The notes under the pieces: generated by a model | Seen by the model: only the letters and a program-made list of their open reading frames with translations | Databases searched by the model: none | What the model was told of the DNA's origin: nothing | Translations under genes and position numbers: made by a program | Part shown: positions 36,201 to 44,775 of the stretch, piece after piece | Layout: the number at the start of each line of letters is the position of its first letter | Numbering within the stretch: the stretch's first letter is position 1 | Assembly (NCBI GenBank): GCA_905234655.1 | Contig: CAJOJG010000021.1 | Coordinates: 1-45,280 of the forward strand | Length of the DNA: 45,280 nt | Direction: 5' to 3' | From: an uncultured Bacteroidales bacterium | Lineage (GTDB): Bacteria; Bacteroidota; Bacteroidia; Bacteroidales; UBA3824

Positions 36201-37371
36201 ACTGCGTCAAGGGGTTGAACTCCGAGATGTCCTCGCGGCTGCCCTGGTACAGGAGATTGAGCTCCGTAGTGGCGAACTCCTCCGTGTGGAATATCTCGAG
36301 TTTCACAGACGGGAACCTGCGCCCGCTGTTCTCAAGGGTGGAAAGCTTGTTAAAATGCTGCTTGAGGTCTTCGAGGGCGAGGAATGCGCATGGCACGTCG
36401 CGCTCTATGACACCGATGTACCACGAGCGCGCGTCGAGCGACAATGAGCCGCTGTTAATAGCCTCGATGACAATCTTCTGAATCCTCGCTATCGCGAGCG
36501 GCGTAAGCGCAATCTGCAATGCCTCGATGCCGTCCTCGCTCTTGTACAACGGCGAGTTGTAATTGTCGCGGATTATGTCGAAGTAGCTGTTTTGGGTGAA
36601 GTTACATAGCTCCTCGGTCTTGTCGTATGGATTGTCGGACTTCTTTACGATCACGCGGCCAGTGACATTAATGGTCTGCAAAAGCCGTGAAATCTTGTCT
36701 TCGGTGATGTAGTCGGTAGTGTCGTTGCCCGGAGTGGACGCCGCGTCAAAAAGGAATGTCACGCGGTCGGCGGTGTTTGTCGAGTATGGCGCGCTGAAAC
36801 TCAAGTCGCAGGTCTCGTCCAAGAACGAGTACGAGGGGTCTTGGGCGAGGATGTCGATGTGGCGGCGGAATCGTGGCGAGAATTTGAAGATGTCACTGTA
36901 TTTCCTGCCGCGCTCCGCAAGCTGCCAGATATAGTCGCCCTGTGAAGGCACTGCGCCCGATGCCATGAAGTTATACGCCATGAGTTCCTTCGGGTCGCCG
37001 TCCGGCAGTTCCATGGTCGCCTTTATGCGCGGGTCGATGATGTGCAAAGCCTTGAACACCAAATCCTTGACTTCCTGCTTTTGGATGTCGCGGTATATCG
37101 AGCCGTCGTCCGAGATGCGCTTAAGCGTCTTTCCGATAGTGGTCGACAATATGTCCTCGACAAACTGCGACGCGTATGTCGGCGCGCCCCTCGAGATGAT
37201 GTTGTGGATAAGGGCGACGGCGGCATCGTCACACGTCTCGAGCGTCACGATGTCCGTGTCGACGTCGAAATATGAGAGCTGCTCGAGCAATGCGTCCACT
37301 TTCGCGGCCATGGCCTCCGTGGTCTTCAGCGTCTCGATGCCATTTGTGAAATATCCGGCTTTGAGTTGCAT
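33229..37371 (-). CDS. Large divergent RecQ-like superfamily 2 ATPase
   Basis: 1380 residues. The first 440 residues are unrecognised; an acidic linker (about 446-462, EDSDEDS) precedes an SF2 core. Core motifs: FDGQ near 487, Walker A APGSGKS with K512, motif Ia-like LILPPTIAVMKMQ, Walker B MIDEAQ with D612/E613 (DEAQ, not DEAH), motif III-like FSST near 650, motif V-like SATHSAGIGLHAPNVG near 795, and the motif VI position. There RecQ has GRAGR, but this protein has GCGGP (826-830), so both arginines are lost. The aromatic-rich loop after motif II (normally with W) is also altered. No RecQ zinc cysteines follow; the C-terminal 550 residues are helical and unrecognised. ATP binding looks possible; coupled unwinding is doubtful. 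A coiled-coil membrane protein follows. Function is unknown; a defence or DNA-processing role is a guess. Confidence 0.75.
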   Translation of the reverse strand: MQLKAGYFTNGIETLKTTEAMAAKVDALLEQLSYFDVDTDIVTLETCDDAAVALIHNIISRGAPTYASQFVEDILSTTIGKTLKRISDDGSIYRDIQKQEVKDLVFKALHIIDPRIKATMELPDGDPKELMAYNFMASGAVPSQGDYIWQLAERGRKYSDIFKFSPRFRRHIDILAQDPSYSFLDETCDLSFSAPYSTNTADRVTFLFDAASTPGNDTTDYITEDKISRLLQTINVTGRVIVKKSDNPYDKTEELCNFTQNSYFDIIRDNYNSPLYKSEDGIEALQIALTPLAIARIQKIVIEAINSGSLSLDARSWYIGVIERDVPCAFLALEDLKQHFNKLSTLENSGRRFPSVKLEIFHTEEFATTELNLLYQGSREDISEFNPLTQYDLLIDISVLRRSSDLDTPPRTIAAKYAVIRSSKSPAANTHLMFNAYMHYDINLVNPSDDEASADEDSDEDSAPYDEQQDALLFFLKNIFAKNKFFDGQAATIAQLLNGNNVLHISAPGSGKSLVMLYVAMMKPTFSLILPPTIAVMKMQFQSLRRRKIDIDYYINPVLQNSYDRSMAVKEVTMGRSLITLVSPSLIHDPYIRNVFAQIDGRGIPLGFIMIDEAQRLSLQTADYRAYYQDISNIIAKNFSDMNTMTLRIGAFSSTMETNIQHEIAEKLNVDISLVQKPDLSKVDITVHEIVTGNPGNENIAAYSLKLKQSEATRLISADSAKSKPTRTVVLSYQQPFDCTDATGEATKVAGLETRHYTGDIDEDGMNITSSQASDGMKAAVDFCEGNGMVLSATHSAGIGLHAPNVGRVIFMEPPMSLDSFCRLSGCGGPTKNKKIDILINTTEKEFQGVETVRDDMGNLSIAQNYIMTNLDTATNLTRLLEKSPGADKEKTVMHEILDGVMWPERTDRQNIIEAVRNEFNVEIETDTEPMVRPYQLYIYTQQRAKSYGYIDFRARTLNMPEMKYDQPMAEKIQSYIFDIISDNTSDPLAYLATMETEFPADENDGIQTVLDSIMEGKTTKLQIPLYNNSFADAAALLNQNLGTRVKSLDIMHFYSRTDNYADFEKLLTNETAARPRNLEDRRKLEFKNIYARFRNDKDTLLAVSRLKEIDIIDDYLVNRATGIVTVTLTKHNKDFYRMKLMPILQRNLTRERMLSYITVIEEEKYLVLEKYTDVLIDFFYSEIYPLYERSAMESGKFFKTVLERQKNNTVTKMSVVSNLQNYFTSRYKCSYVFEEKMAEATDSADKIVGLIEKAGSNINSLMNLQETISLEEPENRTPANKIIYGYCQLFTSKSNAAMSRYTAYSHISDGLSEYQRKRSVDDFTHEVDTITDKIASENYDLKDEAAEILPLQINHQWLKWFNSEVLKVPIENVAANNDN

Positions 37372-37399
37372 GGGTTGATATTCTTTCGGTAATATTACG

Positions 37400-37407
37400 C
37401 AAATGTA
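37400..37407 (-). promoter_or_regulatory. -7 element upstream of the RecQ-like gene
   Basis: TACATTTG on the minus strand fits TAnnTTTG, 28 bp before ATG 37371. No clear -33 TTTG is seen. It suggests separate transcription from the TonB-dependent receptor gene upstream. Confidence 0.5.
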
Positions 37408-37464
37408 ATAATATTTTTTGTTATCATCGGGCGGCGGCCGACTTTTTTTTGTAAAAATTTTGTT

Positions 37465-40344
37465 TTACTTAATGCCAACCCTGAGCGACAGGTACACCGT
37501 CGCGGGGTTTCCGACCTCGTATGTCGGCAACCCGATTACCTCGCCAGCGTTTCCAGCATCGGTAAGATACTGTGTGTTAGTGAGGTTACGCCCATAGACA
37601 CCGACATCATACGATACACGCCCCCTCGACCACTGGATACCGGCGTTGGCGTTGAGCAGCACGTATGCGTGCTGGACAAAATCCGCTGTGTTGGCCGCAT
37701 TGAAGTACATCTTCGACTGTGTGTAGAACGACGGGTAGAAGTATAGCGTCTTGCCGCCGGGGAGGTTGTGTTTCCAGTTGAAGCCGAGGTCGAATGTGTA
37801 CCTTGGCATCATGCTGAACATGTTGCCGGAGTTACCCTGCACGTTGCCCTTCATGTCCTCGTCGGCAAAAGTTCCGCCGGTGTATGCGAAGTCGGCGAAT
37901 ATGCTGACATTGGGGTTGAAGGTGTACATGCCTGACAATTCCGCGCCCGAGCCGTATGCCTTGCCGTTGTCGTCGGAGACGTATGACAACGCGCCGGACG
38001 CCGTTTGACCGCGGCCCGCCACGAGTGTCTGGAAGTTTTGCCAGTCGTAGTAGTAGAACGCAAGTCCATACGAGAGGTGTCCGTATTTTGTAGTTCCCTT
38101 TATGCCGAGTTCGTAACTGAGCGTGATTTCGGGGCTGAGGGAGACGATTTCACTTGGAGTGTAGTTGAAGTATATCATGCCCGGCCGCCGTCCTCGCGAC
38201 GCACTAAGGTAGAGGTTGTGGGTCGGATTCATCATCCAGTTGAGTACGGCGCGGCCGACCCACGACTTGTATTTCTTGTCTGTCCAATGGATAACGCCGT
38301 CGGTGTTCTCATAGATGATAGAGCCAAGCATCGGCGCAAGCATACTTGTCGACGAGTAGCCGGTCTGAAGTTTTTCGTATGTGGCTCTTACGCCCAACGT
38401 TAGGTAGAAGTTCTTGACGAAGTTCCAGTTGAAGTCGGCGAATACGCTCGCCTCGTGTGTGCGGTTATAGTCGGTCTCGTCCTCAAAATGGTCGTCGTCG
38501 AGTTCAACGTTTGAATATGGTACAAGTCCCGAGAATGCCTCGTCCACATTCATGTCCTCAAGGATGCCTTCTAATCCCTTGTCGCTCCCACCTACGAGTG
38601 AGGCAACGATAGGGTATTTCTCTATCGCTATGTCCATGACCTGAAGCACAACGTTAGTCACGGTCTCCTTAGTGTCGGTGAAGAAGTCGGGGGTCTGGTC
38701 CCAATATATCACGTCGAACCAGTCGCTGAACTTCACGCCGACCTGCTCGCGCACCCTCTCGGCGACCATTGCGTTGAAGTCGGCGCAGATTGCATCGAGG
38801 AGGTTTTCGAGGTCGCGTTTTTCATCTGCATTGAGACCTTCGCCGTATTGTTTTTTTTTCTGGTCCGACCATTTTGAGATCTGTGCTTCTATGCCGGCGA
38901 TGATGGTTTCGGGCAGGGAGGAGAGCGACGTCCTCATGTTCCGTCCGACGGCGAGTGGGTAGATGTAGTGGAGGTCGCCGCTGAATACGTATCCGTGCTT
39001 GGCGCGTTCATAGAAGTACGACGCGCCGAAGAATCCGTCGATTTTCTTTCCAAAGTTCCAGTTCACCCTCAACTCCTCGCTCACTTGGAAACCCTGGCTC
39101 CAATCCTTTCCGTCGAGAATCCTCAGCGGCGAGCCGTCGATGTCGTATGTCTCGTCTGAGCGGTAGGCGCGGACGCCTGACGTGCTGTTAAGGTCGAAGT
39201 GTTCGCCAAGATTAATGTCCAGCTGCCCGGTAAAACCGCCATAGTTGCGCTTGAGGGACAGGTCGTTGCCGCCGTGAGTCAGGCTTGCGGTAGTGAATGG
39301 CGACTTGTCGGCGGTTATCAGCTCGCCGTTGCTTGCGTACTGCGTCTTGCACTGGTACGATGTGCCAGGCGCGTCGTCGTGTTGTATGTCGAATGTCATG
39401 TTGAAGTCCGTCCGGTCGCCAAAATGGAATGTCGTCGAGTTGCGGGCGGCGATTGTGTTGCGGCCGTTGAGCCGTCCACCGGCATCATTTTTCAGGAATC
39501 CGTCGTGAGCGTCGTATACAAACGAGAGGCGGTTGGACAGCGCGTCGCCAGCGGGAGTGTTAAGCACGCCGACTATCTTGCGCTGGTTATAGTTGCCGTA
39601 GAGGGCGGAGAGGCTCACACCAAACTCGTCTGTGGGCTTCTTGCGGATATAGTGGACTGCGCCCATCTCCGCGCCGCGCCCGAAGAGCGTTCCCTGCGGG
39701 CCCTTGACGACCTCGACACGTTCCATGTCGTACTGCTCCATGTACGCTGTCTGTATTCGCGAGATAGACACGCCGTCCATGTACACGGATATTCGCGACT
39801 GGCCATAACTCTCAGGCTCGTTGGATGTTACACCACGTATTCCATAGACAATGTTGTGGTCGTTATGCACTATGGCATTGAATCCCGGCACGAAGTTGGA
39901 CATCTCGTCTATGCGGTACAGCGATGTCTGCTGAATCTTCGCCGAGTCGATAACGCTCACTGCTATAGGCACTTCCACCGTCCTCTGTAGACGCTTCTGG
40001 GTGCTTACGTGGATTTCGTCGATGGCCTGGGCCTCCTTGTTGCGGAGGACGATGCTGTATGTGCCCTCGCGGACCGGACGGGTCTCCGAGATATACCCCG
40101 CATAGTCTATGACAAGCGTGCTGTCCGCATATCTCTCCGGGATTGTTATCGTGAAGTTGCCGTCAAAGTCCGTCAATGTGGCGACAGAACTGCCCTCAAC
40201 GCTGATGTACGCGCCTTCCATGACTGCGCCCTTGTCGTTTTGGACGACGCCCTTCATAACTATTTGAGCCGATGCCCTGACCGCCAAGATCGCCATCAGG
40301 ATAGTCAGAGCAAACTTAATTTTTATACTGGTCGGTAGTGTCAT
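37465..40344 (-). CDS. TonB-dependent receptor with a large helical loop insertion
   Basis: 959 residues. Signal peptide (about 1-27, ending VRASAQ), carboxypeptidase-regulatory-like domain (about 28-110), plug (about 120-230: YGIRGVTSNEPES, then RVEVVKGPQGTLFGRGAEMGAVHY), then a 22-strand barrel ending TVYLSLRVGIK. It is not of SusC type and has no SusD partner. Within the barrel, residues about 475-610 form a charged, helix-rich segment (AQISKWSDQKKKQYGEGLNADE and beyond) containing few strand-like patterns, predicted to be an extracellular loop domain. The ligand (siderophore, cobalamin, peptide or glycan) is not indicated by neighbours. Confidence 0.9.
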   Translation of the reverse strand: MTLPTSIKIKFALTILMAILAVRASAQIVMKGVVQNDKGAVMEGAYISVEGSSVATLTDFDGNFTITIPERYADSTLVIDYAGYISETRPVREGTYSIVLRNKEAQAIDEIHVSTQKRLQRTVEVPIAVSVIDSAKIQQTSLYRIDEMSNFVPGFNAIVHNDHNIVYGIRGVTSNEPESYGQSRISVYMDGVSISRIQTAYMEQYDMERVEVVKGPQGTLFGRGAEMGAVHYIRKKPTDEFGVSLSALYGNYNQRKIVGVLNTPAGDALSNRLSFVYDAHDGFLKNDAGGRLNGRNTIAARNSTTFHFGDRTDFNMTFDIQHDDAPGTSYQCKTQYASNGELITADKSPFTTASLTHGGNDLSLKRNYGGFTGQLDINLGEHFDLNSTSGVRAYRSDETYDIDGSPLRILDGKDWSQGFQVSEELRVNWNFGKKIDGFFGASYFYERAKHGYVFSGDLHYIYPLAVGRNMRTSLSSLPETIIAGIEAQISKWSDQKKKQYGEGLNADEKRDLENLLDAICADFNAMVAERVREQVGVKFSDWFDVIYWDQTPDFFTDTKETVTNVVLQVMDIAIEKYPIVASLVGGSDKGLEGILEDMNVDEAFSGLVPYSNVELDDDHFEDETDYNRTHEASVFADFNWNFVKNFYLTLGVRATYEKLQTGYSSTSMLAPMLGSIIYENTDGVIHWTDKKYKSWVGRAVLNWMMNPTHNLYLSASRGRRPGMIYFNYTPSEIVSLSPEITLSYELGIKGTTKYGHLSYGLAFYYYDWQNFQTLVAGRGQTASGALSYVSDDNGKAYGSGAELSGMYTFNPNVSIFADFAYTGGTFADEDMKGNVQGNSGNMFSMMPRYTFDLGFNWKHNLPGGKTLYFYPSFYTQSKMYFNAANTADFVQHAYVLLNANAGIQWSRGRVSYDVGVYGRNLTNTQYLTDAGNAGEVIGLPTYEVGNPATVYLSLRVGIK

Positions 40345-40368
40345 TGTCTAATATCATTAAATTATCCG

Positions 40369-40376
40369 CAAAGTTA
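40369..40376 (-). promoter_or_regulatory. -7 element of the TonB-dependent receptor promoter
   Basis: TAACTTTG on the minus strand, 24 bp before ATG 40344. An ATTG 18 bp upstream may be the -33 element. The divergent surface-protein promoter lies 41 bp to the right. Confidence 0.55.
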
Positions 40377-40417
40377 TGCAATTTTGTGCAAAAACAATGC
40401 CGCTGGCAAAAGTTTTT

Positions 40418-40448
40418 TTTGGGAGCGATAAAAATGTCATTATCTTTG
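40418..40448 (+). promoter_or_regulatory. Promoter of the BspA-like surface protein
   Basis: TTTG (40418-40421), a 19-bp spacer and TATCTTTG (40441-40448) form one of the best consensus promoters in the window. It predicts a leader of about 95 nt before ATG 40549. The leader contains a 5-codon open frame (ATG 40473, MEEIP) and a short GGAAA/TTTCC hairpin of unknown meaning. Confidence 0.75.
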
Positions 40449-40548
40449 CGTTTTGAAGAAAAGGAAATAGAGATGGAGGAAATCCCTTAGTTTCCGAATC
40501 CTCAGAGAACATTATCATACAGCATCCAAATACAAAAAACTACAACTT

Positions 40549-43500
40549 ATGAAAAAAACTGACATTAAATTCCGCCTGCGCACGATTGTGGCGGCGATGA
40601 TTATGATTGTGCTCGCGGCGGCAGACGGCGCGGCGCAGACGACATTCACAGAAGGAGACTTCAACTACCTTATCCTGGAAGATGGCACAGTCCAACTTGG
40701 CGACGGCACAAATTCCGCATGGGCAACTGAGACGTATAGCCCGACTACATTAGAAATCCCCGCGACGGTAACACACGAGGGAACGACTTACGATGTCACA
40801 AAAATCGGCGAAAGAGCATTTTCAAGTTTACCAATCACGACATTGACTTTCGCTGCAAACTCCAATCTTACAACCATCGGAGATGGTGCATTCACTGGTA
40901 CTAATCTACAAGGCTCAGTCGCTATTCCAAAAAGCGTAACGACCATTGAGTCAAATGTATTCGCCAATATTGATGAAAGCGGAAGTACACTGACAGTGAC
41001 ATTTGAAGCAGGCACTACCATAACAGAAATCTCGAATTATTTGTTTTCGGGAGCATACAATCTCAAATCATTCACCATTCCTGAAAGCGTCACAACGATA
41101 GGTGATTATGCTTTTGACAACTCCCATGTCCAAAGTATTACCATCCCCAAAAACGTTGTAGAAATAGGCACACAACCTTTCGCTCGAAATTCTGAATTGA
41201 AATCCATCACCTTTGATGACGAGTGCCAAATTACATCAATTCCAAGCAACTTCGCGTGGCAATGCTCAGGCTTGACAACTGTTTCATTGCCCGAATCAAT
41301 CACATCAATCGGCACACAAGCATTTAGCGAATGTCCTTCAATAACCAATATCACCATTCCAAAAAACGTAACCTCCATCGGTGACGATGCCTTTTCCTAT
41401 TTTTGCGCCTTGAATGAAATCACATTCATGTCTACGACCCCACCGGCACTGGGCGACAACGTTTTTGATGTTTCAGCTAATGAAAATTATTGCGGGGATT
41501 ATCTTGCATCAGCAGACAATATTAAAGTCAATATTTCTCCTTGTGCAGATATAGAAGCATATACAACAGCCTTTAACGGAGTACTCTCCGCCGACCAAAT
41601 TTCCAGCGACTTAACCCTCGACGACAGCGACTTCTCCGGAATCGACTTCACAAAAGAATACGACGGCTCAAACGAAATATCCTTTGCCGACCAAACCATC
41701 ACAACGGAACAAGGTTACACCCTCACCCTCAACAGCGCAAGCCTTTGGGAATATGATAACGACGAACTTACCGCCTCAACCACCGTCGGCAAAGACAAAG
41801 TAGTAACCGTTAACTACGACCTCAGCCTGGACAGCGAGACAGAAGCCTGCCTTACCGGCAAAACAATCCAACTCAACGACATAACCGGCTCAATCACCTC
41901 CACCGTCGACATCACAATCGCCACTAACTCAAACAAACAGTTCACAATCCCCGGCGTCGAAGGGCGCACCGCCCTCACCGCGACAACCGCGACCAACGAC
42001 GTCTCCATCTCATACAGCAACGGCGAGTTCAACCTGCAAGCCAACGAAAATGCCACGGCCGGCGACTATGTATTCAAAGACGACGACAACACAATCACCG
42101 TCAACGTCACCGTCCAAGCCAACTACACCGTCACGCTCGCCGCCCACATGGAATTTGTATCGGAAAACACAACATTCACCCCCGACGACGAAGTCAAGTT
42201 CAAAATCTCCGACGGCTACACATTCGCCGTACAAGACTTGTCATGGACACCAACAACACTGAGAATCTCTACGCCCGATGATGACGGAATCTACACATTC
42301 ACGATGCCATCGGACAATGTTGTAATAACGGCAACAATAAAACGAGACCCTAAACTTACCGTCAGCATCGAAAACTGGACATACGGCGACACGCCCAATG
42401 ACCCTGAAATCGAATGTGCCGACGGCTTCACACCTACAATCCAATACACCAAAGACCATAAGAATTTTTCACAAGAGCCGCCAACCGCCGCCGGGACTTA
42501 TTACGTGGTTGCAACCGTTGATGAGACCGAAGAATACGCCAGCGCCTCAGTGGAAACAGAATTCACAATCGACAAAAAGACAATCACCGCCGACGACATC
42601 AAGCCGCTCATCGAACTCTCCAAAGAATACGACGGAGGAACATGGGTATACTCCACAGACGGCACAAACCTGTCGAATAATTCCGCAACAAACCTAACCT
42701 ACACGAGCGGCAGCGACAACGTCACGTTTGTATTCACGAGCGTAGCATACACCAGCAAAGGCGTTGGCGCGACCACAATAACTGCCTACCCATCTATCAC
42801 TGGCGGAGATAATTACGAGAACTACCAATTCCCAACCTCCGAGACAGGCATGGTGTTCTCCGACGGCGTGGAAATCACACCGAAAACACTCTCAATCCCC
42901 GACATAACCGCCACAATAGAAAAAGAATACGACGGCACCACGACATACAACACCGCCAACCTGCCATCGCCAAATCTCGCCCCCAAAACTGGCGAAGTCA
43001 TTACCACGGAAGACGGCTCGTCAGAAGACGTGTCCATCGAAATAACAGCCATCACCTTCGAAGATGCAAACGCCAGCACCGACAAAAATGCAACCATAAC
43101 CCTTGGATTGACCGGCACTGACAGTGACAACTACATACTCGCATCATCAACCACCACAATCGCCACCGCCACAATCAACCCATTGGAAATCAACGTCAAT
43201 GACGCAAACCTCACCATCACCCTTGACGAAGACTTCGACTACACATACGACGGCACGGAAAAAGAACCGTCCGTTACATTGACATACAAGTTGAGCGACA
43301 CCCAAACCCTGACCATCCCCACGACAGAATATTCCGTTGAATATACCGACAACATTTCCGCCGGAGAAGCCACCGTCACAATCACCAACCAGACCGGCGG
43401 CAACTTCACTATTGGTCAACGAGAAACGACATTCACAATCGAAAAAGCCGACGTTACAGTCCACGTCACCGAACCAACCACAACCTATGGCGACGCTGTC

Positions 43501-44775
43501 AGCACTGACGACATAACCCATGACGGCACTGACGACATGCAGATTACATTCGAGTGCGACGGCGTATTGAACGCCACGACGACACCCGGCGCCGGCGAAT
43601 ACACAATCACACCAACCTCCGGCAGCGATAACTACAATGTAACATTCGACCCTCCCACGCCTATATGGACTATTGAAAAGGCGACACCTGATGTGTCAGT
43701 TTCATCCACAGAAGACTATCTTTGTGGCTACTCATGGAATCCCGATTTGGTAAGCACATACCATCCTGGAGCCATACAAAACTCCGAGAACAACCTTGGG
43801 CTTTCGTGGACAATCCTCGACCCGATAACCAAAGAGACAATCACCGCACCCTCCAAGTCCGGCACTTACACCGTAACTGTATACGGCGACGACAACTACA
43901 ACGGCACCACATACGATTTTGAGGTCAATTACCGCAAATACCAAATAGAATCCGTTGCCCTCGCCGACAACCAATCGTCATATACCTACAACGGTTTGGA
44001 AATCACCCCGTCGCTCACCGTCCTCGACGCAAACAGCAACGAAGTTGACCCCGACGACTACACCGTCACCTACACCCACGCTACCGAAGGCGCAGACAAC
44101 CACACCGACCCCGGCACGGTAACAATCACCGTAACCGGCCAAAACTGTTACGACGGCACCAAAACAGCAGCCTTCACTATTGCCCCGCTCTACCACACCG
44201 TAACCTTTGCAACCATCCACGGCGCAGCCCCCGACGACCAGTCCGTAGAACACAACTCCACCGCCACACAACCCGCAGACCTGGAAGCCACAGGCCACAC
44301 ATTCCGCGGCTGGTACTCTGACGACAATTACACGACCGCATTTGATTTCACAGAGCCCATTACCACCGACATTACATTGTATGCCAAGTGGGACATAAAC
44401 CAGTACACAATCACATTTGTCAACTACGACGGCGAGACCGTCTTGCAGTCCACCGAAATCGAGTACGGCTCGACCCCGACATACGACGGCGACGAGCCGA
44501 CAAAAACCGCCACCGCAGAATTTACATACACATTCAGCGGCTGGGATTCAGAAATCGAAAGCGTGACCGCAGCAAAGACATACACCGCACAATTCACACC
44601 GACCAAGAACAAATACACAATTGAATTTGTCAACTACGACGGCGCAGTCTTGCAGTCGTCCGAAGTCGAATACGGCACGACCCCGACATACGACGGAACT
44701 ACACCGACAAAGGATGCAACCGCCGAATTTACATATACGCGTTCAGCGGCTGGGATTCAGAAATCGAAAGCGTGA
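40549..44775 (+). CDS. BspA-like LRR / YDG-MBG / InlB B-repeat surface protein, frameshifted near its visible end
   Basis: 1408 residues to a stop that results from a 2-bp insertion. Signal peptide about 1-30 (ending DGAAQ). Residues about 60-330 are BspA-type LRR_5 repeats (VTTIGDYAFDNS, ITSIGTQAFSEC, VTSIGDDAFSYF). About 365-1190 are Ig-like YDG/MBG repeats recognised by KEYDG (FTKEYDG, LSKEYDG, IEKEYDG, TYDGTEKEP). From about 1215 come Listeria-Bacteroides (InlB B) repeats, recognised by YTITFVNYDG and FSGWDSE. Such proteins mediate adhesion at the cell surface. The genuine reading frame continues after 44742 to beyond the window, so this is the N-terminal part of a longer protein. No C-terminal sorting domain is visible. 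Confidence 0.85.
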   Translation: MKKTDIKFRLRTIVAAMIMIVLAAADGAAQTTFTEGDFNYLILEDGTVQLGDGTNSAWATETYSPTTLEIPATVTHEGTTYDVTKIGERAFSSLPITTLTFAANSNLTTIGDGAFTGTNLQGSVAIPKSVTTIESNVFANIDESGSTLTVTFEAGTTITEISNYLFSGAYNLKSFTIPESVTTIGDYAFDNSHVQSITIPKNVVEIGTQPFARNSELKSITFDDECQITSIPSNFAWQCSGLTTVSLPESITSIGTQAFSECPSITNITIPKNVTSIGDDAFSYFCALNEITFMSTTPPALGDNVFDVSANENYCGDYLASADNIKVNISPCADIEAYTTAFNGVLSADQISSDLTLDDSDFSGIDFTKEYDGSNEISFADQTITTEQGYTLTLNSASLWEYDNDELTASTTVGKDKVVTVNYDLSLDSETEACLTGKTIQLNDITGSITSTVDITIATNSNKQFTIPGVEGRTALTATTATNDVSISYSNGEFNLQANENATAGDYVFKDDDNTITVNVTVQANYTVTLAAHMEFVSENTTFTPDDEVKFKISDGYTFAVQDLSWTPTTLRISTPDDDGIYTFTMPSDNVVITATIKRDPKLTVSIENWTYGDTPNDPEIECADGFTPTIQYTKDHKNFSQEPPTAAGTYYVVATVDETEEYASASVETEFTIDKKTITADDIKPLIELSKEYDGGTWVYSTDGTNLSNNSATNLTYTSGSDNVTFVFTSVAYTSKGVGATTITAYPSITGGDNYENYQFPTSETGMVFSDGVEITPKTLSIPDITATIEKEYDGTTTYNTANLPSPNLAPKTGEVITTEDGSSEDVSIEITAITFEDANASTDKNATITLGLTGTDSDNYILASSTTTIATATINPLEINVNDANLTITLDEDFDYTYDGTEKEPSVTLTYKLSDTQTLTIPTTEYSVEYTDNISAGEATVTITNQTGGNFTIGQRETTFTIEKADVTVHVTEPTTTYGDAVSTDDITHDGTDDMQITFECDGVLNATTTPGAGEYTITPTSGSDNYNVTFDPPTPIWTIEKATPDVSVSSTEDYLCGYSWNPDLVSTYHPGAIQNSENNLGLSWTILDPITKETITAPSKSGTYTVTVYGDDNYNGTTYDFEVNYRKYQIESVALADNQSSYTYNGLEITPSLTVLDANSNEVDPDDYTVTYTHATEGADNHTDPGTVTITVTGQNCYDGTKTAAFTIAPLYHTVTFATIHGAAPDDQSVEHNSTATQPADLEATGHTFRGWYSDDNYTTAFDFTEPITTDITLYAKWDINQYTITFVNYDGETVLQSTEIEYGSTPTYDGDEPTKTATAEFTYTFSGWDSEIESVTAAKTYTAQFTPTKNKYTIEFVNYDGAVLQSSEVEYGTTPTYDGTTPTKDATAEFTYTRSAAGIQKSKA
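44731..44742 (+). other. 2-bp frameshift in the repeat array
   Basis: Here the copy reads ACATATACGCGTTCAGC, whereas the next copy (about 44940) reads ACATACGCGTTCAGC. The extra AT/TA dinucleotide moves translation from FTYAFSGWDSE into a frame that ends at 44775. It may be a true mutation, an on/off switch by slippage, or a sequencing error. Confidence 0.85.

Noticed and set aside
37430..37450. GC-rich stretch plus eight Ts as a rightward terminator
   Set aside because: The possible stem has a central mismatch and no rightward gene precedes it.
43147..43521. Glycine- and cysteine-rich open frames opposite the surface protein
   Set aside because: They arise from the repetitive Thr/Asp-rich coding of the plus strand; there is no start context or homology.
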